From Acidothermales bacterium (GTDB taxonomy: Bacteria; Actinomycetota; Actinomycetes; Streptosporangiales; WHST01): a stretch of DNA of 27,403 bases. Under the pieces are notes generated by a model that saw only the letters and a program-made list of their open reading frames with translations, searched no databases and had not been told where the DNA came from. The position numbers and the translations under genes are program-made. This document shows positions 16,353 to 23,184 of the stretch, one piece after another; position 1 is the stretch's first letter, and each line of letters begins with the position of its first letter. The stretch lies in NCBI GenBank assembly GCA_017354575.1, contig JAFMQP010000003.1:1-27403 (forward strand), written 5' to 3'.

Positions 16353-17504
16353 ATGGACTTCACAGAGACCGAGGAACATGCGGCGTTACGTGAGGCCGTC
16401 GGTGCCGTCGCGGCGTCGTTCGGCCCCGGGTACTACACGCGCAAGGCCGAGAGCAGGGAGCCGACGACCGAGTTGTGGCAGGCGCTCGGCAAGCAGGGGT
16501 TCATCGGTGTCAACGTGCCCGAGGCGTACGGCGGCGGTGGCGGCGGCCTCGTCGAGCTGGGGATCGTGTGCGAGGCGACGGCGGCGCAGGGTTGCCCCTT
16601 GCTGTTGCTGCTCGTGTCGAGCGCGATCAGCGCTGGCATGCTCGCGGCGTACGGCACCGACACGCAGCGGGAGCGGTGGCTGCCGCGGCTCGCGAGTGGC
16701 GAGGGCAAGGTCGTCTTCGCGATCACCGAGCCGGACGCGGGTTCCAACACGCACCGGCTGTCCACCACGGCGACGAAGGACGGCGGCGCGTACGTGCTCC
16801 GCGGTCAGAAGTACTACATCTCCGGGGTCGACGAGGCCGACGCCGCACTCGTCGTGACCCGCACCGGCACGGACGAGAACGGCGCGGCGAGGCTGTCGCT
16901 GTTCCTCGTCGACACCGACGCACCTGGCTTGTCCGCCCGGCACCTGCCCGTCTCGGTACCGATCCCGGAACGTCAGTTCACGCTGTACTTCGACGACGTA
17001 CGCGTCGGCGCCGACCGGTTGATCGGCGCCGAGGGCGAGGGCATGCGGCAGGTGTTCCACGGGCTCAATCCGGAACGTGTCACCGGTGCGGCGACGGCCG
17101 TCGGCCTGGGCCGGTTCGCGCTCGCGAAGACCGCCGCGTACACGTCGGTGCGTACTGTGTGGGACCAGCCGATCGGCGGCCACCAGGGCCTCTCGCACGT
17201 GCTCGCCGCGGCGAAGATAGACGTCGAGCTCGCGGCACTGATGACGACGAAGGCGGCCTGGTTGCACGACCGCGGCGTGCCCGCGGGCGAGGCGTCGAAC
17301 ATGGCGAAGTACGCGGCCGCGGAGGCCGCGATCGCCGCACTGGACGCGGCGATCCAGAGCCACGGCGGCAACGGCTTCTCCGTCGAGTACGGCCTGCTCC
17401 CGCTGTGGGGACTCGCGCGGCTGCTGCGGATCGCGCCGGTGAGCCGCGAGATGGTCCTCAACTACGTCGCGCAACACTCGCTCGGCCTGCCCAGGTCGTA
17501 CTGA
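16353..17504 (+). CDS. acyl-CoA dehydrogenase with helix-G catalytic base
   Basis: This protein of 383 residues is an FAD-dependent acyl-CoA dehydrogenase that would introduce an alpha,beta double bond and pass electrons to an electron-transfer flavoprotein (none in this window). Typical segments are FAITEPDAGSN (122-132), GQKYYISG (151-158) and the C-terminal QSHGGNGFSVEYGL. The usual catalytic Glu of medium- and short-chain enzymes (the IYEGT motif) is absent: the site reads RIAPVS, with Pro362 at the Glu position. Glu241 in GLNPERVTGAA aligns with the helix-G base of isovaleryl-CoA dehydrogenase (GLDLERLVLA). This favours a branched-chain substrate. The ATG at 16353 has GAGGGAG just upstream. 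Confidence 0.93.
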   Translation: MDFTETEEHAALREAVGAVAASFGPGYYTRKAESREPTTELWQALGKQGFIGVNVPEAYGGGGGGLVELGIVCEATAAQGCPLLLLLVSSAISAGMLAAYGTDTQRERWLPRLASGEGKVVFAITEPDAGSNTHRLSTTATKDGGAYVLRGQKYYISGVDEADAALVVTRTGTDENGAARLSLFLVDTDAPGLSARHLPVSVPIPERQFTLYFDDVRVGADRLIGAEGEGMRQVFHGLNPERVTGAATAVGLGRFALAKTAAYTSVRTVWDQPIGGHQGLSHVLAAAKIDVELAALMTTKAAWLHDRGVPAGEASNMAKYAAAEAAIAALDAAIQSHGGNGFSVEYGLLPLWGLARLLRIAPVSREMVLNYVAQHSLGLPRSY

Positions 17505-17520
17505 ACACGAGGAGCTGACC

Positions 17521-19113
17521 ATGGCGTACATGGACGAGCTGTCCGGCAACCTCATCCACCGGGTCAACGTGGGTGACAGCCTCACCAGAAGCGCCGCCCG
17601 CCGTCCGGACGGCGTAGCGGTGGTCGACGGCGACCGGCGGTTCAGCTACGCGGAGCTGAACGACTGGGTCAACCGCGTCGCCAACGCACTCGACGCGCGC
17701 GGCTACACCCGCGGTGACGCCCTCGCGCTGGCGTCCGGCAACAGCGTCGAGTTCCTCGTCACCTACTACGCCTGCGCGAAGCTCGGCGTCGTGTGTGTGC
17801 CGATCAACCTCGGCTGGCGTGCCGACGAGGTGGCGTACGTGCTCGGGCACTCGAAGGCGCGCGGCATCGTCGTCGAGGCACAGCTGGTCGCCGGGATGAC
17901 AGAGGCGACCGACCAGGTGCCCGCGGTACGGGACCTCGTCGTCGCACCGGGCACTGGCGGCGACGTCGACCCGGGCCTGCTCACGTTCGCGGCGCTCACG
18001 GACGGCGCGTCGAACGCGGAACCCGAGCACGTCGTGGGCGACCGCGACCCGATCACGTACCTCTACACGAGCGGCACGACGTCCCGCCCCAAAGGCGTGG
18101 TGGGCAACCACACCGCGATCTACCTCGAGTCGATGACGATGGCCCTGGAGGCGCGGTTCGCCGAGGACGACAGGTTCGTCGCGATGATGCCGATGTTCCA
18201 CACCGCGCAGCTGAACTGCCACTGCACGTCCGCCGTCATGGTCGGCGCGACCATCCACGTCCACCGCGGCTTCGACGCCGCGCGACTGCTGGAGACCATC
18301 GAGACCGAACGGATCACGCAGATCTTCGGGCTGCCGATGATGTACCGGCAGCTGCTCGACGACCCGGACATCGGCAGGCGCGACCTGTCCAGCCTGCGGC
18401 GGGCCCTCTATGCGATGGCGCCGATGCCGGAGGAGCAGCTGAAGCGGTGCATCGAAGTGTTCGACTGCGGGTTCTACCTGCTGTTCGGGCAGACCGAGAT
18501 GAGTCCCACCGCGACCATCTTCCGTCCGGAGCACCAGCTGACGCACAACGGCGCCGCGGGCACGCCCGTCGTGAACGTGCAGGTCGGGATCATGGACGAG
18601 GACGGTCGCCTGCTGCCGGCCGGCGAGCAGGGCGAGATCGTCTACCGCGGCCCGCACACGATGAGCGAGTACCTCGACGACCCCGAGGCGACGGCGGCCG
18701 CGTTCGCGCACGGCTGGTTCCACTCCGGCGACGTGGGAGCGTTCGACGACGACGGGTTGCTGTGGTTCCGCGACCGGCACAAGGACGTCATCAAGACCGG
18801 CGGCGAGAACGTCGCGTCGATCGAGGTGGAGAAGGCGGTCTACGCGGCCGACCCGAACGTCGCCGAGGTGGTCGTGGTCGGGTTGCCGCACGAGCGGTGG
18901 AGCGAGGCGATCACCGCCGTCGTCGTGCCGAAGCCCGGCGCGCGGGTGGACGAGCGCGCACTGATCGACGCGGTCAAGCGGCTCGTCGACCCGTACAAGG
19001 CACCCAAGGCGGTCATCGTCTGCGACGAGCTGCCGCGGACGTCCACGGGCAAGGTGCAGAAGAACGTCGTACGGCAGCGGTACGCCGAACACTATGCCGG
19101 TGCGTCGGCATGA
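17521..19113 (+). CDS. acyl-CoA ligase 3 (class I adenylate-forming)
   Basis: The product, 530 residues, is the third AMP-forming CoA ligase of the island. The phosphate loop YTSGTTSRPKG is at 182-192. LLFGQTEMSPTATIF, GWFHSGDVGAFDDDGLLWF and the hinge DRHKDVIKTGGENVAS follow, and the C-terminal catalytic Lys motif is TSTGKVQKN. It looks like long-chain fatty-acyl or steroid-side-chain type ligases, but the acid is not predictable. The start ATG at 17521 has GAGGAG at 17509-17514. The stop overlaps the TetR start as ATGA, tying repressor synthesis to operon expression. Confidence 0.94.
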   Translation: MAYMDELSGNLIHRVNVGDSLTRSAARRPDGVAVVDGDRRFSYAELNDWVNRVANALDARGYTRGDALALASGNSVEFLVTYYACAKLGVVCVPINLGWRADEVAYVLGHSKARGIVVEAQLVAGMTEATDQVPAVRDLVVAPGTGGDVDPGLLTFAALTDGASNAEPEHVVGDRDPITYLYTSGTTSRPKGVVGNHTAIYLESMTMALEARFAEDDRFVAMMPMFHTAQLNCHCTSAVMVGATIHVHRGFDAARLLETIETERITQIFGLPMMYRQLLDDPDIGRRDLSSLRRALYAMAPMPEEQLKRCIEVFDCGFYLLFGQTEMSPTATIFRPEHQLTHNGAAGTPVVNVQVGIMDEDGRLLPAGEQGEIVYRGPHTMSEYLDDPEATAAAFAHGWFHSGDVGAFDDDGLLWFRDRHKDVIKTGGENVASIEVEKAVYAADPNVAEVVVVGLPHERWSEAITAVVVPKPGARVDERALIDAVKRLVDPYKAPKAVIVCDELPRTSTGKVQKNVVRQRYAEHYAGASA

Positions 19114-19697
19114 CGGAGACGACGGAGTCGCGCACGCGCACGAGGGACCCGGCGCGCAAGGAGCGCATCCTCGCCGCCGCGGCCGATCTGGTTGCGCACA
19201 ACGGCTACCACGCGGTGGCGATGGCGGACATCGGCGCGGCCGCCGGCGTCACGGGATCGGCGATCTACCGGCACTTCGACAGCAAGTCCGCTCTGCTCGT
19301 CGCTCTCTTCGACCGCGTCATCGACGGGCTCCTGCGCGACGCACGGAACATCGTGCACGAGGTGTCCGACCCGCGGCCGGCCCTGGACCGGCTGATCGCG
19401 GGACAGATCGAGTTCGTCGTCGCCGACCGGCAGCTCGCACAGGTCTACTACAACGAGATCGCCAACCTCCCCGACGCCGACCGCCGGCGGCTGCGCCGCA
19501 AGCAGCGGCTCTATCTCGAGGAGTGGGTGCACCTGCTCGCCGAGCTGCGTACGGATCTCGTGGACGCCGAGGTACGCGCGATCGCCCACGCGATGATCGG
19601 TGCCATCCAGTCCAGCCTGTTCCACAACACCGGCCTGCCCGAGGACCGGCTTCGTGACCTGCTCGCCCGCGCCGCCCGGGCGGTCCGCGCATCCTGA
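19110..19697 (+). CDS. TetR family transcriptional repressor
   Basis: This protein of 195 residues is a one-component repressor. The N-terminal helix-turn-helix is at about 15-60, with the recognition region GVTGSAIYRHFDSKSALL. The C-terminal ligand-binding part contains QVYYNEIANLPDADRRRLRRKQRLYLEEWVHLL-type helices, seen in TetR proteins that control fatty-acid and steroid catabolism and sense acyl-CoA. It is the last gene of the operon, coupled to ligase 3 by ATGA. The two matching palindromes at 6945-6960 and 7011-7026 are its probable operators, so it would repress both its own operon and the divergent ligase until an acyl-CoA intermediate accumulates. The ligand is unknown. Confidence 0.9.
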   Translation: MTETTESRTRTRDPARKERILAAAADLVAHNGYHAVAMADIGAAAGVTGSAIYRHFDSKSALLVALFDRVIDGLLRDARNIVHEVSDPRPALDRLIAGQIEFVVADRQLAQVYYNEIANLPDADRRRLRRKQRLYLEEWVHLLAELRTDLVDAEVRAIAHAMIGAIQSSLFHNTGLPEDRLRDLLARAARAVRAS

Positions 19698-19749
19698 CGC
19701 CGCTGTGACGATGGACGCGTACCGGCGACGAGCGGTCAGCCGAGCGCTC

Positions 19750-20127
19750 TCACCCCAGCGGTGTGCGCGGGGTGTGGCTGTGCCCGCGGAACTCGGCGAC
19801 GACCTCGCGGGCGCCGTCCTCCCGACCCGGAACACCGTGACGTCGTAGATCCCGTGCCGGCCGTAGCGCACCCGATCCCGCGCCTCGGCGACGAGCACGT
19901 CGCCCACCCTCCACGGGCGTGACGAACACGATGTCCGCCTTCGCCGCGACGGTGACGTAGCCGTGGCTGTTGCACGCGCAGGGGAACGCGGTGTCGGCGA
20001 GGGTGAAGACGTGGCCGCCGTGGCGGCTGCCGTGCCCGTTCAGCGTCGACCGGGTCACCCGCATCGAGGTGTCGGCCTCGCCCGGTTCGCCGGGTACGGC
20101 ACCGCGCGCGACACCAACGCGCGCCAC
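19750..20127 (-). pseudogene. PaaI-type hotdog thioesterase, two compensating frameshifts
   Basis: The minus strand encodes a PaaI-like hotdog protein. SMRVTRSTLNGHGSRHGG, HVFTLADTAFPCACNSHG and TVAAKADIVFVTP are clear family segments, with the NGHG..HGG active-site region intact. After VTPVE the family sequence jumps to another frame (GDVLVAEARDRVRYGRHGIYDVTVFR, about 19905 to 19825). It then returns to the first frame for EDGAREVVAEFRGHSHTPRTPLG. The pattern is one extra base in a G run near 19908-19912 and one lost base near 19820-19825. The frame therefore stays open end to end while about 30 middle residues are scrambled. The N-terminal helix is not recognisable. Intact homologues hydrolyse hydroxyphenylacetyl-CoA or related thioesters. 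Sequencing error is an alternative explanation. Confidence 0.7.
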
Positions 20128-20240
20128 CGGACCCTGCTCGACGGGGCGGCCGCTGCCGAGTCCGCGTGGCGGGCGGGAGTGCGGGCGGCCAGGTGGGGCT
20201 CGGTCGCCGGCAACACGGCGGGTCTCGGGCGCAGGCGTCG

Positions 20241-20639
20241 TGCATCGTAGTGCTCAGCGTGGGGGGCACCCGTGTCGCGTCGGGAGCGATCGACGTCGCG
20301 ACGCTGATCACGTTCCTGCTGTACATCTTCTACCTGATCGCTCCGATCCAGGAGCTCGCTACGGCCGTCCGCCAGTACCAGACCGGTGCCCCGGCGGTGA
20401 GTCGTCACCCGCGGCCGCTGCTGCTCGACGAGGCGACCTCCCAGCTGGACGCGGTCAACGAGGCCGCGCTGCGCGACATCTCGCCGACGCCGCGGCCACG
20501 ACCACCGTCCTCGCTGTCACCCACCGGCTGTCCATGGTCACCATGGCCGACCGGATCGTGGTCATGGACGCCGGTCGTCCGCGCGATCGATACGCACGCC
20601 GAACTCGCCGCCCACCCCCTTCCTCGCCACCGCCTGAAC
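20241..20639 (+). pseudogene. ABC exporter (MsbA/multidrug type) remnant
   Basis: The first part is the end of an exporter membrane domain: VVLSVGGTRVASGAIDVATL, ITFLLYIFYLIAPIQELATAV and RQYQTG. It then jumps directly to the Walker B/D-loop LLLDEATSQLDAVNEAALRD. Roughly 200 residues normally in between, including Walker A and the signature motif, are missing, so a deletion joins them near 20393-20410. Beyond 20478 the family sequence continues in another frame (TTTVLAVTHRLSMVTMADRI, with the H-loop His). It returns to the first frame near 20575 for RAIDTHAELAAHP. The first membrane helices are also missing. It cannot make a working transporter. Confidence 0.75.
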
Positions 20640-20818
20640 CGCGCAGCACCGCAGCGAGTGACCGTCCGCGGGCGGTCGTGGCGCGCTGCCGTCCACATCG
20701 TGAGACGCGGTGGCCCGTACCGGCTCGTAACCGACGTCGCTGGACGACTTCGACGCCCGCTCGCATTCCGTTTGCTCCACGTTCCCTTTACGGCATTCGG
20801 TGAGTAAGTCCGGGCACC

Positions 20819-20824
20819 TAGCTT
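20819..20824 (+). promoter_or_regulatory. possible -10 element for the ABC transporter unit
   Basis: TAGCTT fits TANNNT. TTCGGT at 20796-20801 is a poor -35 at 17 bases. Transcription would start near 20831 and leave a 30-base leader that includes the ribosome site at 20851-20857. Tentative. Confidence 0.3.
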
Positions 20825-20850
20825 CGTTGGTTGGAAAACTTCACATCTCC

Positions 20851-20857
20851 AGAGGTG
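20851..20857 (+). promoter_or_regulatory. Shine-Dalgarno site fixing the ABC ATPase start
   Basis: AGAGGTG lies just ahead of the ATG at 20861. It supports that start over an in-frame TTG at 20831. Confidence 0.55.
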
Positions 20858-20860
20858 CCT

Positions 20861-21832
20861 ATGGAGCAAACCCCCGCTGTCCGAGCCCGTGGGATCGGCA
20901 AGTCCTTCGGCGACGTTGTAGCCCTCGACAACGTCGACCTCGACGTCATGGGGGGTCAGGTTCACGGCCTCGTCGGGCCGAACGGGGCGGGGAAGACGAC
21001 CCTGCTGGGTCTCCTCCTCGGTCTCGCCGCGGCAGACAGCGGCGAACTCGAGATCCTCGGTACGCGCGTCGGCCGGGCGCTGACGGTGCCGGACGGGGTC
21101 GCGGGCTTCGTCGACGGGCCGGGGATGTACCCCTCGTTGACACCCAAGCAGAACCTGGCGGCTCTCGCATCGCTTCGCGAGGGCGGGACCGAGGACGTCG
21201 ACGACGTGCTCGAGCAGGTCGGCCTCACCGACGTCGCGGACGACCGGGTCCGTGGGTTCTCACTCGGCATGCGGCAGCGCCTCGGGCTCGCCGCGGCGCT
21301 GCTCACCCGGCCGCGACTGCTCGTGCTCGACGAGCCCGCGAACGGCCTCGACCCGGCCGGGACCCGCCACGTCCACAAGGTGATCACGGGGCTCGCCGCG
21401 AACGGCACCGCGGTGATCCTCTCGAGCCACCGGATGGACGACCTCGCGGCGCTCTGCTCCGAGGTCACGCTCCTTGCCATGGGGCGGGTCGTCTTCACCG
21501 GCACGGTGGGCAAGCTCGCGGCCGAGAGCGGAGAGCTCGACTACCGGCTGCGGACCTCCCGGCCCGACGACGCCCGCCGCGTCGCGACCGCGGCGCCGGA
21601 GATCCGCGTGCTCCTCGAGCACGACCGGCTCCCACGACAGGACGCGGAGACCCTGGTCGTACGCGGTCCGGTGTCGGCACTCGACGAGCTCGTCGTCCGT
21701 CTCGTCGGCGCCGGCGTCGCGGTCCGTGAGCTCGCGCCGGTCGTGGCGCCGCTGGAGGCGGCCTTCCTGGCCCTGACCGACGGTGACGGCGACCGCGGTC
21801 CCGCGGCGGAGGACGAGGTGGCGAGTCGATGA
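20861..21832 (+). CDS. ABC transporter ATP-binding protein (ABC-2 / BcrA-DrrA-like)
   Basis: This protein of 323 residues is the ATPase of an ABC-2 type exporter. Walker A GPNGAGKTT is at 39-47, the signature FSLGMRQR at 133-140, Walker B LLVLDEPANGLD at 153-164 and the H-loop His at 190. The Q-loop Gln is not obvious, as in many BcrA-like ATPases (the region reads FVDGPGMYPSLT). Residues about 215-310 form a C-terminal extension common in this group. The ATG at 20861 is chosen from its ribosome site. The stop overlaps the permease start as ATGA, so the two form one transporter. The substrate is unknown; export of lipid, drug or peptide is possible. Confidence 0.93.
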   Translation: MEQTPAVRARGIGKSFGDVVALDNVDLDVMGGQVHGLVGPNGAGKTTLLGLLLGLAAADSGELEILGTRVGRALTVPDGVAGFVDGPGMYPSLTPKQNLAALASLREGGTEDVDDVLEQVGLTDVADDRVRGFSLGMRQRLGLAAALLTRPRLLVLDEPANGLDPAGTRHVHKVITGLAANGTAVILSSHRMDDLAALCSEVTLLAMGRVVFTGTVGKLAAESGELDYRLRTSRPDDARRVATAAPEIRVLLEHDRLPRQDAETLVVRGPVSALDELVVRLVGAGVAVRELAPVVAPLEAAFLALTDGDGDRGPAAEDEVASR

Positions 21833-23181
21833 CCGCCGTCGCGCTCGCCCCGCTCGCCGCGCGCCCGGCGCCGCTGCGGTCAGCCTTCCGCTTCGAGCTG
21901 GTCAAGCTGCTGTCGCAGTGGCGGGTGCGGGTCCTGCTGCTGGCCTGCTGCATCGCGCCCGCAGGGTTCGTGGCAGTGGTCAGTCAGCAGAGCTCGCTGC
22001 CCGCCGACACGGTCTTCGGCCGTTGGATGAACTCGACCGGCTGGTCCGGAGCCCTGGTCGTGCTCGCCTTCGGGTGCGAATGGGCGCTTCCGCTGCTGAC
22101 GTCGCTCGTCGCCGGTGACGTCTTCGCGGTCGAGGAACGGCTCGGCACCTGGCGGCACCTGATGGTCGCCGTCCGCTCGCCGCGGCGGATCTTCGTCGCC
22201 AAGGCGCTCGCGAGCGTGTCGGTGATCCTGCTGCTCGTCGCCGCCCTCGCCGCCTCCGGCATCGTCGGTGGCCTCGCGTCGGTGGGCAACCGGCCGCTGG
22301 TCGGCTTGGACGGTCACTCGTTGAGCGGGTCGGCGGCCGCTGCCCAGGTGCTGCTCGCCTGGTTGTGCGTCCTCGCGCCGACACTCGCGTTCGCCGCCGT
22401 CGGGCTGCTCGGCTCGGTGGCGCTCGGGCGTTCGCCGATGGGGCTGCTGATGCCGGCCCTGCTCGCCGTACTGCTGGCGCTCATGCAGATGCTGCCGCTG
22501 CCCGTCGCGGTTCGGCTCGCGCTGCCCAGTCAGGCCTTCGTCGCCTGGCGGGGCCTGTTCACCGAACCGGCGCAGACCGGCCCACTGGTGGTCGGCATCG
22601 TCGTCGCGCTCGCGTGGGCGGCCGTGGCGACCGCGGCGGCGTACCGGATCTTCATGCGCCGCGACTTCACCGACATGGGTGAGGACGGCAACGGCCGCCG
22701 GGTCGTCGTGGCCGGGCTGCTCCCGCTCGCGGCACTCACCGCGGTCTCCGTCCTGGTGGTCGCGGTCGCCACGCCGGCCACCGGCTCCGGGATCGAGAAG
22801 GCGAAGGTGGAGCGTTCGCTCGCCACCGCGTACGGCCACCTCTACCGGCTCCAGACCGAGGAGCTGCACCGGCCCGCGGTGACCGAGGCGCAGCTGCGGA
22901 CGCGCGCGTCCTGCGACAAGGGCGGCACCCCGGTCGCCGACGTCGGCCCCGGCAACGACTGGCGCTGCGTCGTCTCGTGGCACCTCCCTGGCGCGACCCA
23001 GGTCGGGTCCGCCATCTACCAGCTCGACGTCACCGCCGACGGGCGGTACGTCGCAGACGGCGACGGACCGAACGAAGTCAACGGCTTCTTCCAGGTCCGC
23101 GCGCCGTATGGGGACGCCCCCAACCCCCTGTGGCAGTTCGACGGCCTGGTCGACCTGCTCAACACACCCGGGAAGGACTGA
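21829..23181 (+). CDS. ABC-2 type permease with extracytoplasmic C-terminal tail
   Basis: This protein of 450 residues is the membrane partner of the ATPase encoded just upstream (ATGA overlap). Hydrophobic segments are visible at about 25-45, 62-82, 120-142, 170-200, 206-225, 247-268 and 300-320, consistent with six or seven membrane helices. After the last helix about 130 residues remain, probably outside the cell. They contain two Cys (in RASCDKGG and DWRCVVSW) that could form a disulfide, and a Gly/Asp-rich stretch. Such a folded tail is unusual for a plain ABC-2 permease and may touch the secreted phosphoesterase encoded 3 bases downstream. That contact is inference. Confidence 0.88.
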   Translation: MTAVALAPLAARPAPLRSAFRFELVKLLSQWRVRVLLLACCIAPAGFVAVVSQQSSLPADTVFGRWMNSTGWSGALVVLAFGCEWALPLLTSLVAGDVFAVEERLGTWRHLMVAVRSPRRIFVAKALASVSVILLLVAALAASGIVGGLASVGNRPLVGLDGHSLSGSAAAAQVLLAWLCVLAPTLAFAAVGLLGSVALGRSPMGLLMPALLAVLLALMQMLPLPVAVRLALPSQAFVAWRGLFTEPAQTGPLVVGIVVALAWAAVATAAAYRIFMRRDFTDMGEDGNGRRVVVAGLLPLAALTAVSVLVVAVATPATGSGIEKAKVERSLATAYGHLYRLQTEELHRPAVTEAQLRTRASCDKGGTPVADVGPGNDWRCVVSWHLPGATQVGSAIYQLDVTADGRYVADGDGPNEVNGFFQVRAPYGDAPNPLWQFDGLVDLLNTPGKD

Positions 23182-23184
23182 CAC

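Larger units (their letters stand above)
19698..20860. other. decayed strip holding two gene remnants
   Basis: About 1.16 kb between the TetR gene and the ABC ATPase gene contains no intact gene. It holds a frameshifted PaaI-type thioesterase (minus strand, 19750-20127) and an ABC exporter remnant (plus strand, 20241-20639). Bases 20128-20240 and 20640-20818 show nothing I can identify. The strip looks like the scar of deletions between two functional units. Confidence 0.7.

Noticed and set aside
20831..20860. TTG at 20831 as start of the ABC ATPase
   Set aside because: The ATG at 20861 has AGAGGTG just upstream and gives the usual N terminus.
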